This document shows, piece by piece, positions 24,440 through 35,847 of a stretch of DNA of 64,000 nucleotides. Positions within the stretch are counted from its first letter, which is position 1, and each line of letters begins with the position of its first letter. The stretch lies in NCBI GenBank assembly GCA_000711775.1, contig ARYC01017194.1, forward strand, positions 56,763 through 120,762, given 5' to 3'. Position numbers and translations under genes: made by a program. The notes below the pieces were generated by a model that had not been told where the DNA came from, did no database searches, and was given only the letters and a program-made list of their open reading frames with translations. This DNA comes from Oxytricha trifallax (lineage: Eukaryota > Ciliophora > Spirotrichea > Sporadotrichida > Oxytrichidae).

Positions 24440-26861
24440 TCAAAATCTCAAATATATTAGTTATATAAAACTCATCAATTTATATTGATTGGTTTTCATT
24501 TCTTGTAACTTTGCTAAGCGTACTTGATTTCTGGCTTCATGTTCTGATCTCTCTAGCATCTAATACTATATATTATTATTATTATTATATATTATTCTTG
24601 AAAATTATAATTAGCCTAAGAAAATTAAGATTTAAATTTATAATGAATTGAACTAGAAGTTTGGAAATGCTTTCTGAGTGCATGAAAACCCTGAAGCCTT
24701 GCATAAGTAATCTCACAGATTTTATCACTATGGAAGTACTCCCAGCCCATACCATGAAATCTCTAGAAAAAGGTCTTCACTTGATCAACTGATTTGATGT
24801 TTATGAAGGCATAACCAACATTACATTTATTCTGGAAGTCAATGGGAAGGTACAAAAAGTCATACTTTTTTTTAATATATACAAAGATGGATTGTTATCA
24901 AATTAATTTAACTAAGGTTATGGGAAAATAATAGTTCAAATACTTTCATATAAAATAAACTTATAATTGAGCAAAACCTGGCTTTAAAAACATTTTATAT
25001 TTCATTAAAAATACTTCTTCTTATGCGTGAGTTCAATAGTATCAATGAGCATTTGCTTAGTGTACTTGTTAGGAATGTTCTTGATCATAAGTGAGGTGCG
25101 GCCATCTTGCAAGATATTCTTAGTCCTCACAACAAACTGCATAATTTCCTATGAACTGTAGTTTCTCGCTTTGATGCCAAGTTCCTTGCAAGAGCGAGGG
25201 ATTACTACCTTGTAGTTCTCTTTCAAAGCCTGTGGTGAAGAAAGAGGGACTTGATTAGAAAAGTTATTTGAATAATAGTCAGTCTCATAGTAAGGAGAGT
25301 TATCTTCTTCGAAAAAATCAGGCATAAAATCTCTGCCATCGTTGTAATTTTAATCATAGTAAATAAAATGTTATAAGTTGTAAATTAAGAGCTATTCTGA
25401 AAGGTTTATCTGCTCTCTAGGTCAGGGAAATCATCCGAAATCATTTCATAATGATTTTTCTTTTAGGGGTGAGCATACTCCTTGAAAAACTAATTGTAAT
25501 CATGTTCTTTCTATTTATGTTTCTTATTTACTTATCTCTCAAAACACATCTCGTATTTCACAGGAAAATTATCTTCATAGGACTAATTAGGCTCGAATTC
25601 ATTCATGTTTTATGATTGATTCTTGGGTCTATAGACCAGCTTTTCATTTGAGTTAGTTTTGGATTTTGCTTGCTGATACTTTACTTATGATTAATATTAT
25701 AATGAAAAAACCTTTAAAAAAACCAGAAAAATCTATAATTATAAGAGGATGGTTTCTTCTAGCTGGACTTTGTAGGAGTGACTTCTTTAGAGCAATAATT
25801 ATGTTGATTCTTATGTGAATAATGTTCATCCAAATTCTTAGCTTAAACCTTAGTAGACTCTCTTATCTTTATTTAGTTGCTTTCACCTGTAAACATTTGG
25901 CCATCTTAAGAAGTTTATGAGGTTGATGCTTGAGACTTAGAAAAACTTTAGTTTTTAGTTCTGATGTAAGGGACAAACTTCAAAATATCACAACAGCATT
26001 AGATAGCACTTTGATAAGAGTCAAAAGTCAAAATTACAAGAAGTATATCACATGAAATCTATTGGTGATTGAGTTTGATAAAATATATAATTACCTTTTT
26101 CATCTGCTTGATTCTATAAAATTAAGGGAAAATTGATTTAGTTATAGATTTAAGTAATAAAAGCCATTTAAGGGGAAGAAAATAAATCTTAAACAAAGTT
26201 TTTCTCACAAAGACCATTTGAGAGTTTGAACAAAAGCTGGTTCTTTAAGAGTAAAATTTATGAGCAATCTTCTAATTGCTAGACATAATATAATCTTAAC
26301 ACAGCTACATCACTATAGATAAGTAATTATATGTGAAATATTACAATTTACCTTTTCATATTGAGGTGATCTTTCTTTACTTAAATTTATGTGCAAACTC
26401 TCTTTAAAAACAATCAGAATTCTCGTTTTTACAAGTCAATCTATTTTTATTAAAATTTGACATTAATATATATAAATTGAGTAAATCTGTCGAAGGACGA
26501 CTCTAATCCAATATTCATGTTTAGCTGAGTCAGTTCTGCTCTTTTACCAAGATAGCAGTATCTTCGCTCTGTTATAAGTAAGTGTCTGAAGATATTTGTT
26601 GCCGCAGTACAATTAGGGTATCTTCAGAACATCAAAAATAGGTAGCCTCTTTTAGCGGAATTTCTCATTGCAAGTTTCAAAATCTAAAAAAGAATTAAAT
26701 GTTAAGAAACTAAGTGAACCTTGAGTTAATGACTATCGAATCTTCTTGAAAATTGATTGAAAAGTATGCTTAGAGTTGCGATTAGACCTCCTTGTAGCAA
26801 TGGTCTTCTTAAAAGAATGGGAACATTGAGTCATAGAAGTATCAAAATTGTTGGTTTTCAT
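24440..26861 (-). CDS. Mei2-like RNA-binding protein
   Basis: The C-terminal Mei2-type RRM is unmistakable. RNP2-like [20 protein letters not shown] lies at about 25030-25110. After an AT-rich interruption come [20 protein letters not shown] and then EITYARLQG (about 24640-24860). Mei2 proteins bind meiotic or developmental RNAs in fungi and plants, and ciliates have several. The tail ends LRF plus TGA at 24440-24442. The N-terminal region is read through several exons (e.g. [16 protein letters not shown] near 25840, VYRPKNQ near 25630). The start at 26861 ([17 protein letters not shown]) is the farthest upstream ATG that opens a plausible frame, but the first 500 bp are uncertain because more than one frame is open. 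Confidence 0.8.
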
Positions 26862-27617
26862 TAAAATTAAGGTTGGAAAGAAAGTACAGAAACTCAATCA
26901 AGATTAAAGTATAATTTAATATTAGTATTTTGCTATTAATTTTTGGAAATTAAAATTAAATTCCTTTAATATTTTAATTTGTATTATAGTTGTTACTTTT
27001 ATGATCTATAAAAATATAAAATTAATGATTTTCAATAGAATTTAAAATATTGAATTTAAAGAATACATATTATTTTATCGAAAAGATCTAGCTGCCAATC
27101 TTTATTAGCATGTAATTTAATTAAATTTTTTATTTAATTATCTTATTTTGCATATCTATTTGTATTAAAGGGTTAATTATAAAGATTGTAATTAACTTTA
27201 AACTTTAATAATTAAAAAGTGGTAAGTTAATTGTAAAATACTGTTCTGTTTTATTTAAGTAATTTTTATATATTTCTCAATAATTTGTTAAGAAAAACAT
27301 ATGGAGATTTCTGTGTCCTAAAACCTTTTGATTATTTTTACTAAATAGACTCATAAAGAAAAATAAATGATATTTGAGTATTTTTTAAAACAATATTTTC
27401 ATAGATTATTCTTATTTCTCCCATCCATCAAATAAAAGTGATGTTATAACTGAAAGAGTTCTTAGCTCTTTTTATATAGTTATATAAAAGTTGTAATTTC
27501 ATTAATATCCTCATGATTGACAGTCAATTGATAGCGACCTTGAGAATATTAATCTTTACAAATTTAGATTCTAGATATGATAATGACATTTTAAAACTTC
27601 AAGTGATACAGATTTGC
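26862..27617. other. AT-rich intergenic region
   Basis: About 0.75 kb, very AT-rich, no gene recognised. Confidence 0.6.
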
Positions 27618-30200
27618 TCAATATAGTACAGAGATCTTTCTGGTTTTGTCAAAATTATCAGCTGCCATGCTTCCCCTATTGAGACCTCCCATCATATTAG
27701 CTTTCTCGTTGTGATGTAAGTTTTGATTTTGATGGTAGCCTGAATTTGCTCCCATAAAGTTGGTGTTTTTATGTGAGAAGCTGCCCATGCCAAAATCGTC
27801 ATGACCACTTGGCCCATTCGGAGCAAAATTGTTGCCTCCATAGTAACCTGTCGCACCTGCACCATAGAAATTCTACCTCTTGCTGTTGATTCTATCATCG
27901 ATTGAACTTATCATGCTGTCAAATGCGCTAATCAAGTACCTCGACTGATTGATAAAAGCAGTTTGCTCAATATCGTCGCATTCAAGTAGCTCATCTATAT
28001 TCAGGTCATCCATCAACAAGTTTTCATCGAACTCTGGATGAGTCTACAGATTCAAATTGTTGTAGTTTATCATGTTGAATGTTTGGCCGTAACTCTGACT
28101 TTAGTTGTTAAGGAATTTTGGGTTAGGTTATTAGTAATGGTTTTATTGTTACAAAGGCATCTAATTGTAGACCTGAATTTGAGGTTGGTTATATACTTAT
28201 TATGTTTGCATTTACTTAGATTGCTCAATGAAAGTATTCGACTTTCTACCAACATAATGAAATAAAAACTTAAAATTCAATTTCATAATGAGCCTCAATA
28301 GGAGGTGGTGCAAGGTTACTTCTTCTAGTAAGTGGTTGAATTTCTTCAGTCTAAATTTGTGAATTGGCTTGACTAAATAATTGATCTTCTTCTACATGCT
28401 CTACTTAAAGTTCTTACTCCTCATCTTAAATTTCTTCTTACATTTGATCTTCTTCGTCTTGATCTTGAATTTGATTATTGATACTCTAATCTTGTCGTTC
28501 TAATCTCTTAAAGTTTTCTTCCTATTCCTCATCAACTTGAGAATTCTCTTATTTCTCCTCTTAATCGATGCCTTATAATTATATCTAGCTTAGACTCTAA
28601 GTTTAGCTGAGTAAGTTCTAGTCATCATGATTTGATTAAGAGTCGTTTCTTGAACTTGAATTTTCCTCTTCTTAAACTGGAGTTTACTCATAGTTCACTA
28701 AAGCAGCAGCATGTTCTTACAAGTGCCTGTTATTCGAATTACTTAATAAGCTGCTTCTACCCTGAGCCTGGTATCTAGCAGACTCAGGCCTCTTTGTCAT
28801 GTCGTAGTCAGCTCTTTCAAAAATATCTGTACCCTCCTCATCAAAATTGTTCTGAGTGTTTAAAGTTTGGTACTGCGTGTTTGGCCTGTGATCTTTGTTT
28901 CCGCTGTTAGTCTGATTATGATTATTGAAGTTACGGCTGGCAACATCCTAGGTATTCATTTTGGTGAAGTTATTTCCGTTTTTTCCCTGACTCAGCCTAT
29001 GATTGTACTAGGCATTCAAAGTCTTTGAATTGTTAAATGAGCTGTTTTGTTACTGCTGATTTTACTAGACACCAGTATGCTATTACGATTGCATAGTATT
29101 GGCTTCGAACATAAGCTATTAAATCTTGATTTTCTTAAGTTCACGCTCCTTGACCTAGAGTTCTGTGTTTGTCTCTTCCAACTGTTGCTTCAAACGCTCT
29201 AATTATTCCTAACTGTGAAGTTTGTATTCTTCCAATTCTGATTAGAGTAAAGCTAATTCTTCGAGAGAGGAGTCCAATTTCTGCTCTAAGTCTTGTATTA
29301 TCTACTCTGATATTCTACATAATGATATTTGGTTAAATTTACAGATAAACTCACTCCAATTTTATGTAAATAGTCATAAATTTGCAATTATTTCAACTTT
29401 TTAGTCTATAACTTACCTCAACTGTCTCTCATATTGCTCATTATCAATCTCTAGGTTTCTAAGCCTTTAGAAGTGTATTTTGGCTTGATCCCCTGTACTA
29501 CCTAAGCTTTTCTTGAGTATCTCATTTTCCTTCTCCAATTTAATCATTTCTTTCTTATCATCATCATATTTATTCCTTATTTTGTCTAATTCTTTCTGAT
29601 ATTGCTCGTTTTCATGCTCTAACTCATCCACTCTTTTCTGGTTTTAATCATTCATGTTTTCTAGTTCCTATTCATACTCTTTGCTAGTTACTAAAATCAA
29701 TATAAATATGTTAAGGAACTGATATGAAACTTTTCATGGATTAATAAGTAAATTTAGAACAAAATTGTTCAGTAATGATATAGAACTTCTTTCAAAATTA
29801 ATTAAAAAATGGAAAGAATTATTAGTAATTAACAATTCCCAATATTAAAATGCATTTTTTTAGAAATAGCGAAATGAAATCTTGATTTAGAATATATCAA
29901 TGTGTACGAAATGAAATTTTATAGTAAAATTTATTTTTTAATTTAAATGGGAATAATTAGGAAAGAAGAACTACCAAAAGAAGGTAGCTTTTTCAAGTAA
30001 CTCAACAGAAATATTAGTAATATTTGAATTATTAATTTGATATATTTATACTTACATTCGTATTCTTCGTATTTGATCTTCTCTTCCATTAAATCATCTA
30101 TTGCTTTCTTGTACAATTCCCTCAGTTCAGTGATGGGCAGCTGCTGTATCTCGTTTATTCTGTAGACTTATTCCAAGTTGTCCAAATCAACTCCACTCAT
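27618..30200 (-). CDS. NudE/NDEL1-like coiled-coil protein
   Basis: Start ATG at 30200 (MSGVDLDNLEQVYRINEIQQ), stop TGA at 27618-27620. The first ~250 residues form a coiled coil that follows the layout of NudE proteins: a long N-terminal helix (EYEQELENMNDQNQKRVDEL), then RLRNLEIDNEQYERQLR, then LEQKLDSSLEELALLQSELE and KQQLEETNTELQ. NudE proteins bridge LIS1 and dynein. The remaining ~500 residues are Gln/Asn/Ser-rich with acidic patches and a Gly/Asn-rich C-terminus, longer than animal NudE. A large intron (GTAAGT at about 30056) and a second (after YERQLR, about 29415) are seen. A 31-bp IES with a 7-bp pointer lies at 28253-28290. Family assignment is by pattern, not by a unique motif; a generic coiled-coil protein is the alternative. 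Confidence 0.65.
28253..28290 (-). other. IES (31-bp unit), pointer CATAATG
   Basis: CATAATG at 28253-28259 and again at 28284-28290. On the gene strand, collapsing them gives PPPIEAHYVGRKSNTFIEQS in frame. Unprocessed sequence shifts frame and reaches TGA. A 31-bp unit with no GT-AG is not an intron. Confidence 0.85.
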
Positions 30201-30667
30201 TATTGTCAACATACAATTATAATATAAATATATTAAAATATAGGTGTTAATAAAATGAGTTTTGCAATATTTTTTCCTATTTTGTTATAATATGTTAGTA
30301 ATTAATTATTAAATTAAACAGATTTATTATTATTAATACTCAGTTAAATGTAAACTTCAAATTCTGAATTGGTACAATGAATTGAATAATATTTTTTGTC
30401 AAATATTTGATACCATATTATTTGTTAACATTGATCCGATATAAACAAATTTTTTCATTATAAAACCAGATTCATCAAGTTTTTATAAAAAGTTTAATCT
30501 CACACAAATAATTCCAATTATAACAGATCCTTTATTTACATATGAAAGGGTTTTATAATATAACTTTAGCAATAGGAGGATATTTGAAATAAAACGAGAA
30601 GATAAAAGTAAAAATAAATATCAAATTATTGTCTGCTTATTTATAATAATTATAAATAGTTTGTGCA
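30201..30667. other. Divergent AT-rich promoter region
   Basis: 467 bp between divergent starts of the NudE-like gene and the MGACC gene. No other feature was recognised. Confidence 0.55.
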
Positions 30668-31812
30668 ATGGGAGCGTGCTGTGTGAAGCAAGAAAACGCA
30701 AAAGACATGAGAGATGCGCAACACGACAAGGATAGTAACAGTGGGGCATCCACCTCCAATACCCAGGGTGTAGCGGGTTCCAGCGATAAATACATAAAGA
30801 AAGACTTGCAGAATTCCACTAATTCATAGAATAACGCAAGGGGGAAAGGTGGAAAACAGCAATAGCAAGTTCCTGCCAATTTAAATGTGTTTAAGTATGG
30901 TGGTAAGTATTTCAATCTCTCTCTCTCTATTTAATGAGGTATTCTGTCTTAGAATTCACTCTATATATACTATTGAAACATTAGATTATTAGTTGAAATT
31001 GTGTTTAAATTGATATATAGCAACATACATGCAGAGTGTGGATAAATAGGAGACTAGGGGACAAGAAAATATGAATAAAACTTCAGAGGATATGGGAGGA
31101 CAATCACTGGCCACAACGTCACTTATATACACTTAATAGAAATACTCCAATGATAAAGCTAATCATTCAGTTGATATCTACAATAATAATAGTTACAACT
31201 TATAATAATAGGTATTTCATTTGTTAGGTTCTAAGGCATTTCAGAGGACTGATACTATACTATCACGAACCTGTATTTATTGTATTATTAATATAATAAT
31301 AGCATCACTAATGCAAATAATTAATAAAGCCACAGAGTAACATCCCCAGGTAACGTGAATCTAGATTATTCCGATGGAGCTCCACTCTCCTTTGCCCCTC
31401 AGACTGAGTAAGTTATCAAATAATTTATAACTTCCCCTACAAGAATCTGATATCATTTATAGTTTGAAACACAATATGAGAGATTCAGTGTATCCTATGT
31501 CGTTTGGTTAGCAATAGTAAACTATGTTAGCGTTTGGAAATGCAAGTAAAAACAATATAAGTTATAAGTAAGATGCCAGTTTCAAGAGCAGTCTGCATGA
31601 GAGAACTGACAACAACAATCATTAATTAATATGCATATTTCTCAGTTTATTAAGTTACATTAATTAAGGTGTTTTTTGTGAATGATGACTCCCGAATGAA
31701 CAATACAACAAACTAAACATCAAATTCAATAATAAACGCATCAAATGACAACAATTATCAGCAATAGTCATCAAGTTAAATTGAAACTATAGAACAGTAA
31801 AACTAATTATGA
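30668..31812 (+). CDS. Asn/Gln/Ser-rich protein with predicted N-myristoylation/palmitoylation site
   Basis: Start ATG at 30668 gives MGACCVKQENAKDM. Gly2 with following Cys residues is a classic dual-acylation signal, so the protein is probably membrane-tethered. The rest is low-complexity (Asn, Gln, Ser, Thr) with no recognised domain. A GTAAGT...ATATAG intron lies at about 30902-31019, a 16-bp GTATTT...TTGTTAG interruption near 31211, an interruption near 31270-31320, and a GTAAGT...TTATAG intron at about 31407-31460. Downstream exons include VTSPGNVNLDYSDGAPLSF and SVYPMSFGQQQQ. The TGA at 31810-31812 is the first stop in the last good frame. Exon limits are approximate. Confidence 0.6.
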
Positions 31813-32185
31813 AATAATAAAACTTCTTAAATCGAGAAGTAATAAGAATAGCGTAAATCTATAGTAAAAAGTTTGTATATCAATTAATGAATATATTGAA
31901 GCAGTATTTTCACGTTTCTAAGTTCAGGTTCTAAGCTAAATATTCATAAAATGATATGAAAATACCCTATAATCAAGTAAGATTAAGATAAAATACATCA
32001 AATAATAAATATTTAAAAACAATTTATACGTAGAGTAATTTATTTATAAATTTATCATAAAATTTGAGAAATAAACAGACCAAGCATGTATCAACAAATA
32101 TTGAAGTTAACATCATTTTATTCTTATAATTAAATATAATTTTTATTGATATATATAATTGATTAATTGACTTGATTAGTAATAA
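31813..32185. other. AT-rich convergent spacer
   Basis: Nothing recognised between the two converging genes. Confidence 0.5.
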
Positions 32186-35100
32186 TCATCTGTGATATAA
32201 ATTAGTTGGCTTTTTAATAGCGTATTACTAAATAAAAATGGGTTTCTTTAAAACAACAAAATAATTTTAAAAACATATCATTCTATTTATGCAATAGTAG
32301 TTTTTTCTCTAATTATCAGTGCTGAGTTGTTTGATTTCATCCTCACACCACTCAAGCACTTTATGATCGAAATCTTTCTTATACAGCTGAAAGCTGTTTA
32401 CATCTATCAAATCAGAAGAGGTTCTGGCGTTGACTCCCCCAATTTTACTATTCCTTGTATAAGCAGAATTATTGCTTTAGTCTTAATCGAAATCATTTGT
32501 GTTTTGATACCTCTACTACGATGGCTACTATCCTTACTTATTCTCTAATTCTTGTATTTGACTATTGAGCTTTTCCTTGACCATTTTATTCAACAAACGC
32601 AAGTTATCGTTGCTTTAGGTCAGCTTATTTAAGTAGTTCTTTTCTGAATTGGATTAGTAGTAGTTAGAGTACATGTTCAAGGAGGAATCATAAATTCTTT
32701 AAGATTCTATTCGGGTTTCATCGAATAAGGGGTTTGGTTTGGTACTAAAGGATTAGCTGGCATGAATACTAATAAAAGGGAAAATATTAGTAAAAACTGA
32801 AAATTGTAATTGAAATAGAAATAATTTTTCTCAATCAATCAATGTTATGAGAAGACCTACGATCTGTTGCAAAACTTAAGATCGACGAGTCATATATGAA
32901 TTTATTATTTCTTCTTTTATTATACCTTACATTTCGTAATTAAGTACTAGAATTCTATTTCAAAGTGTGAGGTGTATCCTATGAACTAATTAACGAGGAG
33001 TTCTTTTAATTTAATATTTAAGAGTTTCTAGTCTAAGTAGTGTCAATAGCAGATGAATCAAGTTAAGAGCTATAGAAATTTTATGGTGATTATAAGTTAT
33101 CAAGGTTTAAGGTTCCTTTCGAGTTCTATTTCAGATCTGATTTTTAGAGATTTATAGATTTTTGTGTCAATCTGATTTTCATTTTCTCTTCAGTCTTGCT
33201 TATTTAACTTTGCTTGCTTTATGCATTTTGAAGTTTTTCCCGATCAATATCAACCACGATAGACTATCTATGTTTTAAATATTCTTTGTAGTTTAAATCA
33301 ATAACAGTCTCTTACTTAACTTCAAGTTTATCCACTTCTTATTGAAATTTATCAACTTTCTCATGAAAGAATGGTTCTATATCGTTTTCTTTGATTTTAT
33401 ACTTCTCATGAAGCTATTTCTTCCACATATTTGGTAATTTAATAGAGTACTCTAGACTTTTATCAAGTAGAACTTAATTACCCTCTTAGAGCTGTTCTCT
33501 CACGTATTATCTGTATTCTTACTAATCAGCTTTCTTTTACTTTATTTAGAGAGTGTCGCTGTTAAATAAAGAAAGCTTTCCGTCCTATCGACATTTCTCC
33601 ATTTCTCTGAGTTTTTCACTGAAAAGCTTTCGTAGCTAAGTTGGCTTGAATTATTGTACTTCTTTCGTCAAGTTTGAAGCATTTTTAGGTAAATTCTATG
33701 ACATGTCTTCAAAGTGAGTAGGCATAACTATCAACTAATTTCCTTTATTATTTGCGTTTTCAGCCTGGATAATGATTTATTTTTGATTCTTTTCAAACAT
33801 GTCCTACTTACGTTTGAAGTCTCTCTACGATATTATTTGCTTGAGTAATTTCTAAAATTTAGTCAGAGATTATTAGTACTCTTTTTAGTGATCAGTTTTC
33901 CCATCATCCTAGTTTAATTCTTGGTTGAATAATTTCCCCTTAAATCCTATTTTCTTGAGAAATGTTGAAAAATTATCTTTGTTTACTTCTTTATTACGGT
34001 TTCTAATTGAAGTTAGCTGTTACTCTAAGAGTATCTGTTGCTTCAATTCTTGCAAAAAGTATATTACATAAGATTACATGAAATTAAAGTAAAACATGCA
34101 TCATATTGTAAGTGAAGATCTAATCATCATATTTATTAGCATTTGTCAAGAAATCTACTTCACCCTCCTATACTTGCTGTAAAGCAAATAAATCTTAGGC
34201 ATGTAAATTTAAGTTTCTCTCTAATTTCTTGTTTTTATTAAATAGTGGGTTATTTTGAAATTTCTTAGTTTTTGGCATTTTTAGATTTGCTACTATGCTC
34301 ACAGCTCTTTCTCTATCTCCATCATGTGTCTGATTTTTTTAATTGTATAGTTTAAGATATTCTTTGTTGTTTAGTTAAGGTTTTTGAAAGTTAATACGAG
34401 ATGGGAGATTTTTATCTGATTCTTCTGAGTCATTTGGATCTCTGTGCTTAGAAGTTGATCTCATATTATTAAAAATACATTTCAGATTATCAAAAATTTT
34501 AGTTGATCTCCTATGTGACGGTTTCACTTTTTTACTGCCTTTTCTATCAGTAGTATTTGACTATGAAATTAGCTTAATCTCATTCTCTGTATCTTCCAAT
34601 AACTTCTCATCCTCTATGTATTTGATATATCTCTTTGTAGTTAGTTTCATCGGACTCATCAATGAAATGTTTGATTAGCTGCTGTTCTCATAGTCCATGT
34701 TGCTTTTTAGATTTCTACCTTGAATATTAGGACTACTTTGGCTTTGTAGATCAGTTTCATGATGTTCTATTGAATTAAAGGAGTTTTTGTTTACTATGTT
34801 TGCTGAAGACCTTTTAGGGTTTTTAATGTCGGATTATTAATAAGGATTAGCTGGTAAATTTGAGGTTCTGCTTTGGCTTTACGTCTAGTTCTGATTAAGT
34901 TAATAATATATGAGTAATACATCTTTTTCAAAAATTATAATCTTAAATTGTGCAAAGATTAAGTTAAGTATTGTTTTTATGAAGCTAACTAACTGCCTTT
35001 TGTATTTTACTAAATCTAGGTTTCTGCTATTATTATTCTCCCTCATCTCCATTTAAATGATTTTAATAATAAACGTAAAAATTCTTGTACTGTTTCTTAA

Positions 35101-35548
35101 GATTTTATATCATTTTCATCCTAACATCTAGACCCTTTAGTTTGTCAATTTTATTCAAGAATCCAAATAATTTCTCATCGTTATCACTGTCACTACTTTC
35201 TTCTTTATCAACAACACCTTCCATTAATTATTTATTTTTATTCTGATTCCTGTCTTATTTAGTGATAATCACAGATTTATTGACTTATTGTCTCTTTTTC
35301 AATTAATTTACTTTGCTTTTTTAGACTATCAAAGATTGATTGATGTGGTTATTATGAGTGTGGTTATTATTGTCAGTGCTACTATCTTCATCACTTTCTT
35401 CATCGTTTTCTCTGTGGGTTTCCTATATGTCATCTTCGATAGATACCCTGCGTTTGGAGATAAGTGAGGGTAACTGATGTAAATTGGAGGAAGAGTTAAG
35501 CTGCTTTGGTTGGGTGCTGTATCTCTGTGAAGCTCTTTGAGTCCGCAT
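32186..35548 (-). CDS. Coiled-coil protein, tandem paralogue A
   Basis: Start ATG at 35548 (MRTQRASQRYSTQPKQLN). An acidic Ser/Asn-rich N-terminus (EESDEDSSTDNNN, KEESSDSDNDEKLFGFL) is followed by a central block, NNKEYLKLYNQKNQTHDGDR, then NPLFNKNKKLERNLNLH. Long heptad-rich helices come next, then a C-terminal motif, YKKDFDHKVLEWCEDEIKQL. The first TGA in frame is at 32186-32188, but the last ~30 codons are AT-rich, so the true end may be slightly earlier. The central block and C-terminal motif are shared with the neighbouring gene at 35848-38809, showing a tandem duplication. Family not recognised. Several AT-rich interruptions (e.g. about 34060-34130, 34910-34990) are introns or IESs. Confidence 0.6.
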
Positions 35549-35847
35549 TATAAGATTAATAATATGATAAGTTATTGTAAATAATATAAATATAAATATA
35601 GATTTTTATTTTATAAGTAATTATTGCTAAATTGAATATATTAAGTATAGTGAATCATAATTATACAAACTATTTTGACAATATTCTAAAATTGAATATA
35701 ATTATCCCTAATTCAAGATAAAATGAATTCATTGAATTATATCAAAATAAATTTAAATTTATGTATGTTTCAAATCATCGATTAAGAAATAAATATATCA
35801 GTTTATAATGAGAATATTTATCAATATATTATTCCTATTATTCTTAT
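35549..35847. other. AT-rich spacer between tandem paralogues
   Basis: About 300 bp with no feature beyond AT-richness. Confidence 0.5.
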
